Source of the DNA: Carnobacterium gallinarum DSM 4847
GTDB taxonomy: Bacteria; Bacillota; Bacilli; Lactobacillales; Carnobacteriaceae
Direction of reading: 5' to 3'
Assembly: GCF_000744375.1 (NCBI RefSeq)
Contig: NZ_JQLU01000005.1
Coordinates: 2,093,496-2,157,495, forward strand
Length of the DNA stretch: 64,000 nt
Every line of letters begins with the position of its first letter. Position 1 is the first letter of the stretch. Under the pieces are notes generated by a model. It did no database searches. It was not told the DNA's origin and saw only the letters and a list, made by a program, of their open reading frames with translations. Below, piece by piece: positions 9,463 to 18,989 of the stretch. Both the position numbers and the translations under genes were made by a program.

Positions 9463-9713
9463 ACATAGAAGTCTTTGAAATAAAGTCAAATTGCATTATT
9501 AGAAGATTAAGTTTCTAAATGAGCTATTGTATTTTTCTGATTTCTTTTCTATTATGGTAGTAGGTTGAGTCTAATGAATTAAACTTAATTAAAAAACCCT
9601 AGTAAACTATTTAGTTTGCTAGTCGGTTAAAAAAGCCTAAAAATGAAAACGAAAGATGTTTCATTTTTACGATCTATCTTTTAAGTAGACTATATAAAGT
9701 GAGGGTTAAATAA
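9463..9713 (+). promoter_or_regulatory. murA leader with two hairpins
   Basis: No gene is seen. Two inverted repeats stand in tandem: CTAGTAAACT/AGTTTGCTAG (9599-9622, loop ATTT) and AAAAATGAAA/TTTCATTTTT (9639-9668, 10-base loop). The second ends in T5 and could be a weak terminator or attenuator in front of murA. The first is preceded by A6 and would look like a terminator on the minus strand, though no minus-strand gene is present. Confidence 0.4.
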
Positions 9714-10979
9714 ATGAAAAAGTTAATCGTTAACGGCGGTCGTCCGTTGTCTGGAGAGATTACCATCAGTGGCGCAAAAAATAGTACAGTGGCTTTAATA
9801 CCAGCAGCTATCTTAGCGAATTCGCCAGTTACTTTAGAAGGCGTACCAGATATTCAAGATGTACATTCTCTAATGGAAATACTAGAAATGATGAATGTAA
9901 AGGTTGATTTTGATGGTTCAACTTTAGTCATTGATCCAACAGAAATGGTTTCTATTCCAATGCCAAGTGGTAAAATTAAAAGTTTACGAGCTTCCTATTA
10001 TTTTATGGGTGCTTTATTAACAAAATATGGTCAAGGAGTCGTTGGTTTACCAGGGGGCTGTTTTTTAGGTCCACGTCCAATTGATCAACACATTAAAGGG
10101 TTTGAAGCATTAGGAGCAACAGTGGATAATGAGCTAGGTGCCATGTATTTACGAACAGATGAAAAGGGACTAAAAGGTGCACGAGTTTATTTAGATGTGG
10201 TTTCAATTGGAGCTACAATTAATTTAATGCTAGCCGCAGTTAAAGCACAGGGCAAAACAGTTATTGAAAATGCTGCTCGTGAACCAGAAATCATTGATGT
10301 AGCTACTTTATTAAATAATATGGGTGCTAAAGTTCGTGGTGCTGGAACGGATATTATTCGTATTGAAGGAGTCGAAGAGTTAACAGGCTGTCGTCATACT
10401 ATTATTCCAGATCGAATTGAAGCAGGAACCTATTTATCAATGGCAGCAGCAATGGGAACCGATATTGTTGTTAAAAATGTAATCTTTGAACATCTAGAAG
10501 GCTTAATTGCTAAAATGGAAGAAATGGGTGTGCCGATGGAAATTGGCGAAGATAGTATCCGTGTTTTAGAAGCGAAAGAATTGAAAATGGTCAGCATTAA
10601 AACCTTGCCTTATCCAGGATTTGCAACAGATCTACAACAGCCTCTTACACCGCTATTAATTAAAGCACAAGGAGAAGGGACTATTATTGATACTATTTAT
10701 CCTAAACGTGTGAAACATGTCCCAGAGCTAGCTAGAATGGGCGCTAAGATTCGTGTTGAAAGTGATATGATTTTAATCGAAGGTGCTTCTGAACTAACAG
10801 GTGTAGAAGTGGAAGCAAGTGATTTACGTGCGGGGGCTTGTTTAGTGACAGCTGGTTTGATGGCTAAAGGTACTACAACGATTACTGGAGTGGAAAATAT
10901 TTTACGTGGATACGACCATATTGTTGAAAAATTAACGGCTTTAGGAGCCGATATTCAAATGATTGAAGACGGCCAATAA
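9714..10979 (+). CDS. murA: UDP-N-acetylglucosamine 1-carboxyvinyltransferase (MurA/MurZ)
   Basis: The protein catalyses the first committed step of peptidoglycan synthesis, transferring enolpyruvate from PEP to UDP-GlcNAc. It has the family start ([27 protein letters not shown]), the catalytic loop [15 protein letters not shown] with the fosfomycin-target Cys at residue 116, and [18 protein letters not shown]. At 421 residues it is full length. Its place just before rho matches murZ (murAB) of Bacillus, so a second murA copy near the ATP synthase genes would be expected elsewhere. The rho ribosome site overlaps its stop. Confidence 0.95.
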   Translation: MKKLIVNGGRPLSGEITISGAKNSTVALIPAAILANSPVTLEGVPDIQDVHSLMEILEMMNVKVDFDGSTLVIDPTEMVSIPMPSGKIKSLRASYYFMGALLTKYGQGVVGLPGGCFLGPRPIDQHIKGFEALGATVDNELGAMYLRTDEKGLKGARVYLDVVSIGATINLMLAAVKAQGKTVIENAAREPEIIDVATLLNNMGAKVRGAGTDIIRIEGVEELTGCRHTIIPDRIEAGTYLSMAAAMGTDIVVKNVIFEHLEGLIAKMEEMGVPMEIGEDSIRVLEAKELKMVSIKTLPYPGFATDLQQPLTPLLIKAQGEGTIIDTIYPKRVKHVPELARMGAKIRVESDMILIEGASELTGVEVEASDLRAGACLVTAGLMAKGTTTITGVENILRGYDHIVEKLTALGADIQMIEDGQ

Positions 10980-10992
10980 AGGAGGTAGGATG

Positions 10993-12288
10993 ATGAAAGA
11001 TTTACTAACATTAGCAGATCTTGAGAAGAAGACGCTGAAAGAAATTTATACATTTGCTAAGGACTTTAAAATTCCCTATTATAGCCAAATGAATAAAAAA
11101 GAATTATCCTTAGCCGTTTTACGAGCACAAGAAGAAAAACAAGGTTTTTTTGTAGCCGAAGGCGTTCTTGATATTGTTTCACAGGAAGGTTTTGGTTTTT
11201 TACGTCCGATTAACTATACGCCTAGTCAGGAAGATATTTATATATCTGTTTCTCAGATTCGTCGTTTTGGTTTGCGAAATGGGGATAAAATCCAAGGAAA
11301 AGCTAGACCACCAAAACCATCTGAACGTTATTATGGTTTAATGCATGTCAACGCTGTGAATGGAAAAAATCCAGAAGAGGCTAAAGAGCGCTCTCATTTC
11401 CCAGCATTAACCGCTTTGTATCCAGATCGACAAATTAAACTAGAAACAGAACAAATAAAAATATCTAACCGTTTAATTGATATTTTAGCACCAGTAGGAT
11501 TTGGACAACGGGGATTAATCGTTGCTCCGCCTAAAGCAGGTAAAACAATTTTACTTAAAGAAATTGCCAATGGTATTACAAAGAATTATCCAGATGCAGA
11601 GTTAATTATGCTTTTAATTGATGAGCGTCCTGAAGAAGTGACCGATATCGAACGTAGTGTGAAGGGGGATGTTGTTTCCTCAACCTTCGATCAACAGCCA
11701 GAAAATCATGTACGAGTTACCGAATTAGTTCTAGAACGGGCAATGCGCTTAGTTGAGGATAAACGTGATGTGATTATTTTAATGGACAGCATTACTCGTT
11801 TAGCTCGAGCCTATAACTTAGTCGTTCCTCCAAGTGGACGCACATTAAGTGGTGGGATTGACCCAGCTGCCTTTTATCGTCCAAAACGTTTCTTTGGTGC
11901 TGCACGTAATATTGAAGAAGGCGGCAGTTTAACGATTTTAGCAACAGCATTGGTAGATACAGGTAGCCGAATGGATGATATTATTTACGAAGAATTTAAA
12001 GGAACTGGGAATTTAGAGTTACATCTTTCTAGAGAATTAGCTGAACGTCGCATTTTCCCAGCAATTGATATTAAGAAATCAAGTACACGTAAAGAAGAAT
12101 TATTGATGCCAGGCACTCGCTTGGAAGAAATATGGAAGTTACGTCGTTTGATGGTTGGAGATTCACTAGAGTTTACGGATAAATTTATTAAACTATTACG
12201 CAAATCAAAAAACAATGATGAATTTTTCTCTAGTTTTAGTGAAGAAGCTTTCGGGCGTGGTCGAGTGAATCGAGTACCTCGAAAATAA
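10993..12288 (+). CDS. rho: transcription termination factor Rho
   Basis: The N-terminal Rho_N helix region ([20 protein letters not shown]) is followed by the cold-shock-type RNA-binding domain (EGFGFLRP...[18 protein letters not shown]). The ATPase core has Walker [37 protein letters not shown] and [21 protein letters not shown]. Rho is a hexameric RNA helicase that ends transcription. I choose ATG 10993: AAGGAGG is seven bases upstream, while the adjacent ATG at 10990 is only four bases away and further in-frame starts lie inside murA. It is probably cotranscribed with murA. Confidence 0.96.
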   Translation: MKDLLTLADLEKKTLKEIYTFAKDFKIPYYSQMNKKELSLAVLRAQEEKQGFFVAEGVLDIVSQEGFGFLRPINYTPSQEDIYISVSQIRRFGLRNGDKIQGKARPPKPSERYYGLMHVNAVNGKNPEEAKERSHFPALTALYPDRQIKLETEQIKISNRLIDILAPVGFGQRGLIVAPPKAGKTILLKEIANGITKNYPDAELIMLLIDERPEEVTDIERSVKGDVVSSTFDQQPENHVRVTELVLERAMRLVEDKRDVIILMDSITRLARAYNLVVPPSGRTLSGGIDPAAFYRPKRFFGAARNIEEGGSLTILATALVDTGSRMDDIIYEEFKGTGNLELHLSRELAERRIFPAIDIKKSSTRKEELLMPGTRLEEIWKLRRLMVGDSLEFTDKFIKLLRKSKNNDEFFSSFSEEAFGRGRVNRVPRK

Positions 12289-12413
12289 ATATCTGCTAGA
12301 GTAGATAAAAGCATTGCAATCCCAATAAGAACATGATATTATTTTAATGTTGTCGTACAGACAAAAATAACTCTGTTTCAGCAAATGAATCAGGGCAAAG
12401 GAGCGAAAAGACT

Positions 12414-12677
12414 ATGAAACAAGGAATTCATCCAGAATACAATCCAGTAGTTTTCATGGATACAACAACAGGTTTTAAATTCTTATCTGGTTCTACTAAG
12501 TACTCAGAAGAAACTGTTGAATGGGAAGATGGTCAAACATACCCATTAATCCGTGTCGAAATTACATCTGATTCTCATCCATTCTATACTGGGCGTCAAA
12601 AATTCACCCAAGCAGATGGCCGTGTGGATCGTTTCAACAAAAAATACGGTATCAAAGACACAAACGCTGCAGAGTAA
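12414..12677 (+). CDS. rpmE2: 50S ribosomal protein L31 type B
   Basis: The 87-residue protein starts [20 protein letters not shown] and has [28 protein letters not shown], typical of L31B. It contains no cysteine, so it is the zinc-independent form, which in relatives substitutes for the zinc-binding L31 when zinc is scarce. Its position after rho is the usual one in Firmicutes. Its ribosome site is AAAGGAG, and a strong terminator follows. I see no Zur-type site directly upstream, so it is probably the constitutive L31 here. Confidence 0.96.
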   Translation: MKQGIHPEYNPVVFMDTTTGFKFLSGSTKYSEETVEWEDGQTYPLIRVEITSDSHPFYTGRQKFTQADGRVDRFNKKYGIKDTNAAE

Positions 12678-12689
12678 TCTCAGCTTAAA

Positions 12690-12737
12690 AAAACACTTAA
12701 ATCATTGTGTAAACAATGGATTAAGTGTTTTTTTGTT
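12690..12737 (+). terminator. terminator after rpmE2
   Basis: AACACTTAA pairs with TTAAGTGTT and an inner ATTGT/ACAAT stem extends it; T7 follows directly. Confidence 0.85.
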
Positions 12738-12923
12738 TTGTATCGAAGAATAAAGTGACTAGCTTTCACTATAAACAGTACAGATATAGTTTATATTTGT
12801 TCAATTACAGGTTTAATGAATTAAATAAGACTACTAAATGGCGAGGAACAATTATCATGAAAGAATTATTTGAAATTCAATCATTTCCCTCTATATAACT
12901 AGACTTCAACTAACATAAGAATG

Positions 12924-12964
12924 AAAACTAATGATCTTAAAGTTAGGATAAAATCATTAGTTTT
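12924..12964 (-). terminator. probable terminator of the exonuclease-BRCT operon
   Basis: AAAACTAATGAT (12924-12935) and ATCATTAGTTTT (12953-12964) form a 12-bp stem with a 17-base loop just beyond the stop of the minus-strand gene. The remaining bases from 12738 to 12923 show no gene. Confidence 0.5.
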
Positions 12965-12972
12965 CCACTAGC

Positions 12973-13266
12973 CTAACTACTTTCTTCTAATCCATATTCA
13001 GCCAGTATTTTTTTTGAATAAGGTAATGAGTGCTTCTCAAGTAAAACTTGGAAAAAGTTTAGTTCTTGTTCAGTAGCAGGGATTTTCTCTAAAATATCTA
13101 TTTGTTTGGCTAATTTTAATTCTTGATTAAAGGTAAAGTTAGTTCCAGCAACATTTAAATGAACAAAGTTACCAGATAGAATTCCCTGAGCTAATTCATA
13201 ATCTTTACTTAAGTCTTGAAAAAGATAGGTGTTTTGATTTTTAGTTTTAATTTTAACTAATTCCAT
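12973..13266 (-). CDS. small protein of unknown function, coupled to the exonuclease-BRCT gene
   Basis: I do not recognise this 97-residue protein. It begins MELVKIKTKNQNTYLFQDLS, looks soluble and mixed alpha/beta, and has no Cys or obvious catalytic motif. Its ATG shares one base with the stop of the upstream exonuclease gene (ATAA), and AAGGAGATG inside the end of that gene serves as ribosome site, so the two are translationally coupled. The tight coupling suggests a partner or accessory role for the nuclease, which is inference only. Confidence 0.7.
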   Translation of the reverse strand: MELVKIKTKNQNTYLFQDLSKDYELAQGILSGNFVHLNVAGTNFTFNQELKLAKQIDILEKIPATEQELNFFQVLLEKHSLPYSKKILAEYGLEESS

Positions 13267-14228
13267 TATTTGAACATCTCCTTTAATTGTTTTTCAGTCA
13301 AAATATGAATATCTTTCCCTTTGGCAATTAGCTCACGAGCTTTTCTTTGTTTGCCACTTAATCCATCGTCACCAACAATTGATAAATCCTGTACACCTTC
13401 AACAACATAATCCGTTTTACCAGAGACAGCTGATTTTAAAATGCCACCTTTTTCCACAACTTGCTGCATTAATTGATCTTTATTACTTGTAAAATCACCA
13501 GTAAAAACAAATGATTTAGCTAAAAATAAAGGATTATCAATAAGCGTATTTTTCTCAAGAGCATTAATTTCTTTCAAGTTTGATGTCTGAAAACGTTTGA
13601 CCTTAGCAGAGGGATAACTAAAATATTTGCTCGTTTTAAGTTGATTGAAATCTTTCACATTGATACTAGTTGCATACATGGTTAAATAATCAACAATTGA
13701 AAGTTGGTGTAACTCTTTTGTACAGGCAATCAGAAGTGCTCCACAAGCAGTAGCATCAGAAAGTGCATCATGATGAGAATCTAAGGCTACATTGAATCGT
13801 TGACAGCGTTCCTTTAAACCATTGGGAATTCCTTCGCCAGCACAAGCTTTAGTACTGTATGGGATTGAGTCAAAATAAGCAAAATCAATTGATTCTATTT
13901 GATAGTGAGCTAAAGTTTCAGCTAAGACAGACATATCAAACTGCGCGTTATGAGCCGCAATATAGTGGCTTTCTTGAAGTAATCGTTTAATTTCAGGCCA
14001 AATCAGTGGGAAATCAGGGGATGTACTAGTATCTTGACTAGAAAGACCATGAATTTCAGTATTTTTAAGGGAATAGCGATTGTTAGGTGGCTGAATGAGC
14101 CAACTATAGCTAGCAACAATCTCAAGATCTTTAATCAAACACATTCCTAACGAACAAGCAGAGTAGTTATTATTCGTTGCCGTTTCAAAATCAATCGTAG
14201 CAACATCATATTTTTTATTAATAGACAT
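13266..14228 (-). CDS. DnaQ-like 3'-5' exonuclease with C-terminal BRCT domain
   Basis: The N-terminal half is a DEDDh exonuclease: VATIDFETATNNNYSACSLGMCL (motif I, D and E), HNAQFDMSVLAE (motif II) and HDALSDATACG (motif III, H and D). After a linker, residues about 230-320 (KSFVFTGDF...QQVVEKGGILKSAVSGKTDYVV..., GKQRKARELIAKGKDIHILTEKQL) form a BRCT domain like that of NAD-dependent DNA ligase. This fusion is common in Lactobacillales and is annotated as an epsilon-like exonuclease, but it is not the main Pol III proofreader. A role in DNA repair is inferred. The start ATG has GAGGTG upstream. Confidence 0.85.
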   Translation of the reverse strand: MSINKKYDVATIDFETATNNNYSACSLGMCLIKDLEIVASYSWLIQPPNNRYSLKNTEIHGLSSQDTSTSPDFPLIWPEIKRLLQESHYIAAHNAQFDMSVLAETLAHYQIESIDFAYFDSIPYSTKACAGEGIPNGLKERCQRFNVALDSHHDALSDATACGALLIACTKELHQLSIVDYLTMYATSINVKDFNQLKTSKYFSYPSAKVKRFQTSNLKEINALEKNTLIDNPLFLAKSFVFTGDFTSNKDQLMQQVVEKGGILKSAVSGKTDYVVEGVQDLSIVGDDGLSGKQRKARELIAKGKDIHILTEKQLKEMFK

Positions 14229-14436
14229 TTAGACACCTCATTTAGTTGAACGTTCATTTATCAAATAATAGAGAAAAAATAGCTGATAATCAACGTATTA
14301 ATACATCTATCATACCTTATCTAGGTGAAAAAGTTAACGAAATATTTTCCTTAACCGAAAACGGATCTAGTATATTAGTGGGAATCATTTTCCAAATTTG
14401 TTATGATAGCCTTAAATTAAGAGAGAAGGGATTAAG

Positions 14437-14706
14437 ATGATGTATAAAATAAAGTTTCATTTAAGCGATGGAAATGAAATTACGGTTGATGATATTGTAG
14501 CGAAAAATCCAGAAGAGGCTTGGCGTGAAGTTTGTCAAGAAGACGAAGCGGGTTATTTGATTAAGGTAGAAACTAAGGAAACGATTCATCGGGTATTTAA
14601 AGGGCATTTAGTTAGTATTGAAACGAAGGACAAAAGCGCATCCTCTAGAAAAAATACAGAAACAGCCATGACGGCGATTGATGCACTGTCTAATATGGGA
14701 TTGTAA
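14437..14706 (+). CDS. small hypothetical protein
   Basis: This 89-residue protein starts MMYKIKFHLSDGNEITVDDIVAKNPEEAWREVC and reads as a small beta-alpha domain followed by a polar tail. I cannot name the family. AGAAGGG six bases ahead of the ATG supports the start (a second ATG follows directly at 14440), and a strong terminator at 14766-14812 ends the unit. It stands alone between a minus-strand operon and the diguanylate cyclase gene. Confidence 0.65.
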   Translation: MMYKIKFHLSDGNEITVDDIVAKNPEEAWREVCQEDEAGYLIKVETKETIHRVFKGHLVSIETKDKSASSRKNTETAMTAIDALSNMGL

Positions 14707-14765
14707 GGTAATTCTTAGCCATTGATTTCAGTTAAAATGAAAATTAATTAAATAGTTGGTTAGGG

Positions 14766-14812
14766 CTATTCTAATGCCACTTAATAATAGGGGTGTTAGA
14801 ATAGTTTTTTTT
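14766..14812 (+). terminator. terminator after the small hypothetical gene
   Basis: CTATTCTAA (14766-14774) pairs with TTAGAATAG (14796-14804), followed by T8. The bases from here to about 14990 show no gene. Confidence 0.8.
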
Positions 14813-15006
14813 GTATTTTTTTCTAAAAAAAATGCAAGTAGATTCTTAATGAACTAACAGACAATCCTTATTTATATTGATAAACTAGAATTGAGCGTGT
14901 ATAGTAAATGATTGAGTTTAGTTATTTAATGAACTGTTGTTATAAAATGTAATGACTCCTTTTTTAAGAGAAATAGAGCCAAACAGTGTAGAAAGGAGCG
15001 ATATTT

Positions 15007-16095
15007 ATAGTTCAAGTATTTAAAGTTATCAGCTTTGTTTTTTCAAATATTTCAATCTTAGTATTTGGTTATTATTTATTATCAAAATTAACCAAAAGTA
15101 CCCTTGATTTTGACAGTCCTCTTAGACTTAAATTATTATACGGTGTTGCCGGAGGTCTTTTTAGTTTAATTTTAATGAATTTTTCTGTTTTAATTGATCA
15201 AATTGTGATTGTTGATTTAAGGTTAGTTCCAGTTATTATTAATAGTTTCTTTTTTGGTGGGTTGCCAGCCTTTATTACTGGAATAATTATTACCGTTGGT
15301 CGGTTAATTTTTGGCAATCGAACAGATGTCTATATTTATTCGTACCTCTATGCTGTTATTAGTATTAGTCAATTGCTTCTAATGCCCGTTCTAAAATATT
15401 ATAGTGGAACCAAACGATTGATAATTATTTTTCTTAGTGTCATTATTCCAACCGTATTTACTATTACATGTATTTTAGATAGTGTTTATTTTTTTGAGAC
15501 AATTGTGATTGTGATTTATATGATTTTGGGAACAATTATTTGCCATTATTTAATTTTAGAATTGCAGAGAAGTCAGAAAAATTTTATTTATTTTGAAAAA
15601 ATGTCTAAGATAGATTTTTTAACTGGACTTCCAAATCGTTTTTCTTATGATAAGAATAGTGAACGTTTATTCAAAAGCCTGGATCAGCCAGTTGTTTGGC
15701 TCTTTTTATTAGATATTAATCATTTTAAGCCAATTAATGATACCTATGGTCATGATATTGGGGATCTAACATTAAAGTTGTTTTCAGCAAAATTAAATCT
15801 GCAACCTTATATAAAGAACCATATTTATCGGCTAGGTGGCGATGAATTTGCAATCCTTCTAACGGACTATTCAAAAGAAGAGATTGTTCAAATTGCTGAA
15901 AATATTCGTAAAAAAATTCTAGAAATTGATATTCAAGTTGAAGGACAAAAAATTGATATTTCGGCTTCAATTGGAATTAGTAATTCTCAAAAAGTATCTT
16001 CACCAGTAGAGCTATATAAATTCGCAGATATTCAACTGTATGAAGATAAAGAAAAATATCGAACTGCATATTATAAGAACTCAACTTTGAACTAA
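15007..16095 (+). CDS. membrane diguanylate cyclase (5TMR-LYT plus GGDEF) with non-canonical start
   Basis: The N-terminal half is a polytopic 5TMR-LYT sensor domain (LLYGVAGGLFSLILM, VDLRLVPVIINSFFFGGLPAFITG). The C-terminal half is GGDEF: SKIDFLTGLPNRFSYDKN, LDINHFKPINDTYGHDIGDLTL, and the intact RLGGDEFAILL active site. No RxxD inhibitory site precedes it. It should make cyclic-di-GMP at the membrane. The first canonical start is ATG 15175, inside the sensor domain; no ATG, GTG or TTG occurs in frame upstream back to the stop at 14989. GAAAGGAG at 14991-14998 is correctly spaced from ATA at 15007 (ATA 15001 is too close). I therefore extend the gene to 15007 with a rare start; a mutated start is the alternative. 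Confidence 0.7.
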   Translation: MVQVFKVISFVFSNISILVFGYYLLSKLTKSTLDFDSPLRLKLLYGVAGGLFSLILMNFSVLIDQIVIVDLRLVPVIINSFFFGGLPAFITGIIITVGRLIFGNRTDVYIYSYLYAVISISQLLLMPVLKYYSGTKRLIIIFLSVIIPTVFTITCILDSVYFFETIVIVIYMILGTIICHYLILELQRSQKNFIYFEKMSKIDFLTGLPNRFSYDKNSERLFKSLDQPVVWLFLLDINHFKPINDTYGHDIGDLTLKLFSAKLNLQPYIKNHIYRLGGDEFAILLTDYSKEEIVQIAENIRKKILEIDIQVEGQKIDISASIGISNSQKVSSPVELYKFADIQLYEDKEKYRTAYYKNSTLN

Positions 16096-16112
16096 CGAAG
16101 TTGAGTTTTTTC
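16078..16112 (+). terminator. terminator overlapping the end of the diguanylate cyclase gene
   Basis: AACTCAACTT and AAGTTGAGTT form a 10-bp stem whose 5' arm lies inside the last codons; T6 follows. Confidence 0.8.
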
Positions 16113-16216
16113 TTATTTGTACAAAAATTTAAGGATCTTTAATTAGTTATTTTATGATAGATAAGCTAAAATAAAGAACATGATCGCATTCTCAAAAATA
16201 GAAAGGTTGAATTTAA

Positions 16217-17296
16217 ATGACGAAAAAAATTAATGTTGGAGTCGTATTTGGTGGAAAATCAACGGAATATGAGGTGTCTCTACAGTCAGCAAAAAACATT
16301 TTGGAAACACTAGATTCTGAAACCTATCAAGTTCATTTATTTGCTTTTTCCAATGAAGGTCAATTATTAAATTTGAAAGATTCAACTACCTTGCTTACAG
16401 AAGAAATTCAACCAAATGAGTCATTAAGTGGAGTTAGTTTAAGTCACTTAATTGATACAAAAGTTGCGTTAGATCAACAAGAAATTGATGTTTTTTTCCC
16501 AATTCTACATGGAAATCTTGGAGAAGATGGTAGCTTGCAAGGATTTTTTAGAATGCTGAACAAACCCTTTGTTGGCAGTAGTGTTTTAAGTTCAGCACTT
16601 TGTATGGACAAAGATTTTAGTAAACAAATTTTTAATTATAATGAATTTAAAACAGCTAAAAGTTTGACAGTGAGGCTAGAAGACAATCGTGAAGCCTTAG
16701 TTGAAAAAGTTGTTGCAACGCTTGGCTTTCCCGTTTTTATTAAACCAGCTAACCAGGGTTCTTCTATTGGAGTGAGCCGTGCAAAAGATCCAATAAGTTT
16801 TGAGGTAGGCATTGCTGAAGGATTTAAATTTGATAACAAATTAATTATTGAAGAAGAGATTGTTGGAAAAGAAGTAGAATGTGCGGTTTTAGGAAACGAA
16901 AAACCTATTGCTTCGGGGCTTGGTAGTATTGCGACAGATAACTCTAAGTTTTATACTTATGAAGAAAAATATCTTGATGAAAGTGGAGCAATTTTGGAGA
17001 TCCCAGCTAAAATATCTGACTCTTTAACTAAAGAAATTCAAAAACAAGCCTTAGCAGCATATCAACTTATGGAATGTAAAGGATTGGCTCGGGTTGATTT
17101 TTTTCTAACAGCAGACAACCAAATTTATTTAAATGAAATCAATACGTTACCTGGTTTTACAAATATTAGTATGTATCCTCAACTGTGGAAAAATGCAGGA
17201 CTTGCATATAGCGAACTAATTGAAACCTTATTAACTTTAGCGATAGAAGAATTTCAACGAGAAGAAAAACTTCAACGAAAAGTTAATTTGGAGTAG
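16217..17296 (+). CDS. ddl: D-alanine--D-alanine ligase
   Basis: This ATP-grasp enzyme joins two D-Ala for peptidoglycan precursors. Visible motifs are VVFGGKSTEYEVSLQSAKNI, PILHGNLGEDGSLQG, FIKPANQGSSIGVSRA and the C-terminal ARVDFFLT / YLNEINTLPGFTNISMYPQLW. In the omega loop the motif EEKY (residues 249-252) keeps the Tyr of D-Ala-D-Ala ligases rather than the Phe of D-Ala-D-Lac types, which suggests a normal, vancomycin-binding stem peptide. The 359-residue length is normal. A TPR protein gene follows ten bases downstream. Usual partner murF is not adjacent within the window. Confidence 0.95.
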   Translation: MTKKINVGVVFGGKSTEYEVSLQSAKNILETLDSETYQVHLFAFSNEGQLLNLKDSTTLLTEEIQPNESLSGVSLSHLIDTKVALDQQEIDVFFPILHGNLGEDGSLQGFFRMLNKPFVGSSVLSSALCMDKDFSKQIFNYNEFKTAKSLTVRLEDNREALVEKVVATLGFPVFIKPANQGSSIGVSRAKDPISFEVGIAEGFKFDNKLIIEEEIVGKEVECAVLGNEKPIASGLGSIATDNSKFYTYEEKYLDESGAILEIPAKISDSLTKEIQKQALAAYQLMECKGLARVDFFLTADNQIYLNEINTLPGFTNISMYPQLWKNAGLAYSELIETLLTLAIEEFQREEKLQRKVNLE

Positions 17297-17306
17297 GAAC
17301 AATCAG

Positions 17307-17792
17307 ATGGAAAATGAATTAAGAAAAGCAATTGACTTACGTAAGAATGGAGATAACCAAAGACCCATTGACCAATTAAAACAGTTAGCTCAGCTCTATC
17401 TTGAACATGCTGAAATTCAGTATCAATGTGCTTGGAATCATGATGTTATAGCTTTAGAAAAAGAGGCTATCCCATTTTATGAGAAGGCTATTCAACTAAA
17501 AGGGTTGACCAGGATAGATTTACAAGGTGCTTACTTAGGCTTGGGGAGTACCTATCGAACAATTGGAGCCTATGAAGAATCAGAAGCCTTATTGTTACTG
17601 GCGATTACTGAATTTCCTGAAAACAAAGTGTATTCAGTTTTTCTAGCAATGACTTACTATAATTTAGGGAAACATTTCAAAGCAATGGAAGGGTTATTAA
17701 CAATTATTAGCCAAACAATCAATGGTCCAAATCTTCAAGAATATCAGACGGCTATTGCTTTTTATACAGATAAATTAGATCACGTTTGGTAA
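17307..17792 (+). CDS. tetratricopeptide-repeat protein
   Basis: The 161-residue protein shows TPR helices: IQYQCAWNHDVIALEKEAIPFYEKAIQLKG, LQGAYLGLGSTYRTIGAYEESEALLLLAITEFP and SVFLAMTYYNLGKHFKAMEGLLTIISQ. It resembles the TPR_5 type found as single-domain cytoplasmic proteins in Firmicutes. No signal peptide or catalytic motif is visible. It lies ten bases after ddl with GGAGTAGGA as ribosome site and is probably cotranscribed. Function unknown; scaffolding is a guess. Confidence 0.8.
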   Translation: MENELRKAIDLRKNGDNQRPIDQLKQLAQLYLEHAEIQYQCAWNHDVIALEKEAIPFYEKAIQLKGLTRIDLQGAYLGLGSTYRTIGAYEESEALLLLAITEFPENKVYSVFLAMTYYNLGKHFKAMEGLLTIISQTINGPNLQEYQTAIAFYTDKLDHVW

Positions 17793-17798
17793 TGTAAA

Positions 17799-17848
17799 CT
17801 AAAAAGTTCTTAATTTCTATCAAGTTCTTTGGAATTAAGAATTTTTTA
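17799..17848 (+). terminator. terminator of the ddl operon
   Basis: TTCTTAATTTC pairs with GAATTAAGAA; flanking A5 and T6 tracts extend the stem and make it bidirectional in appearance. Confidence 0.75.
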
Positions 17849-18011
17849 GCTTGTCAGAAATTTTTTTAACGATTAAAATTAACCTAATACTAGATTTAAA
17901 GAAAGTTGTTGGCAATTAAACTCTTTATTAAGTTTTTAAATAGTAGACCAATAAACCTGTTTATAATGACCGAATAACCTATTTCAATTCAAACGAAAGG
18001 AATGATGAAGG

Positions 18012-18932
18012 ATGTTAAAAATCGAGCGTATGTTTGCAATTTTAATTCGATTGTTACATAAAAAAATCATTACAGCGGAGGAGTTAGCACTAGAATTTAA
18101 TGTTAGTAAACGAACAATCTATCGTGATATGGATTCATTGTCATTTGCTGGAATTCCTGTCGTATCATTACCAGGAAACAAAGGTGGTTTTACCTTGATG
18201 GAGAATTACCAATTAACTCATTTTACTTTTACGGAAGCTGAAAAAATGAGCTTGCTAACGGGATTGAAAATGCAAGAAGAATTGCTTTATGGATTGCATT
18301 TATCTGATTTAATGCAAAAAGTAACCTTACTAACAACGGAAGATGCAGTTAATTATGTTCCAATTTCACTATCTGCAGCATCACAACATCCACCAGAAAT
18401 CGATGCTTTTGTTAAAGCTAATTTAGAAATCATTTTAAAAGCGTTAGATAGTCAAAGCAATCTATTCATAAAATACATTTCTGGGGCTGGGGATATATCA
18501 GAACGCAAAATTCAACCACAAGAAGTACGTTTTATTAATGGCAGTTGGTATGTAGACGCTCACTGTTATTTACGAGGTGCAGAGCGCCAATTTAAAATAA
18601 CACGAATGCTGGCTTTAGAACTTAGCCATTCAAAGAAACAGGCAAAGGAAATCGAGAAAAAATCGACGAAACCCAAAACAATACGAACAAAAGAAAAATC
18701 AGTTCTGATTTTTCAAGGAAAGGCATTAGGGCGCTTAGTTGATTATTTTGTTGAAGAAGAATGGCAGGAGTTAGAGGATGGACGAATTCAAGTTGATTTT
18801 TTTATAGAACCTCCTTATAATTATATTCCTTTTCTTTTAATGTTTGGTCAAGAGGTTGAAATCATTGAACCTCAATGGTTGTATGATCAGTGGTTAAATG
18901 AAGTTCAAGCGATGTTTCATTCAAAAAGATGA
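18012..18932 (+). CDS. WYL-domain (YafY-type) transcriptional regulator
   Basis: An N-terminal DeoR-like winged helix (MFAILIRLLHKKIITAEELALEFNVSKRTIYRDMDSLSFAGIPVVSLPGNKGGFTL) is followed by a WYL domain (YISGAGDISERKIQPQEVRFINGSWYVDAHCYLRGAERQFKITRML) and a C-terminal WCX-like segment. Such proteins bind DNA and sense small ligands through the WYL pocket. Three small genes follow in the same direction (GyrI-like, YjbR-like, VOC); the regulator probably controls them. Normal length at 306 residues. Confidence 0.88.
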   Translation: MLKIERMFAILIRLLHKKIITAEELALEFNVSKRTIYRDMDSLSFAGIPVVSLPGNKGGFTLMENYQLTHFTFTEAEKMSLLTGLKMQEELLYGLHLSDLMQKVTLLTTEDAVNYVPISLSAASQHPPEIDAFVKANLEIILKALDSQSNLFIKYISGAGDISERKIQPQEVRFINGSWYVDAHCYLRGAERQFKITRMLALELSHSKKQAKEIEKKSTKPKTIRTKEKSVLIFQGKALGRLVDYFVEEEWQELEDGRIQVDFFIEPPYNYIPFLLMFGQEVEIIEPQWLYDQWLNEVQAMFHSKR

Positions 18933-18989
18933 CAGACAGTTGTCAACTTCCTTTTGGTAAAGTAAAACTAACAAAAGGAGGCAAACACA

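Noticed and set aside
14246-14440. 64-codon frame before the small hypothetical gene
   Set aside because: No ribosome site and it covers the probable promoter region between divergent units.
16217-17296. D-Ala-D-Lac (vancomycin-resistance type) ligase
   Set aside because: The omega-loop EEKY motif keeps Tyr; resistant lactic acid bacteria have Phe at this place.
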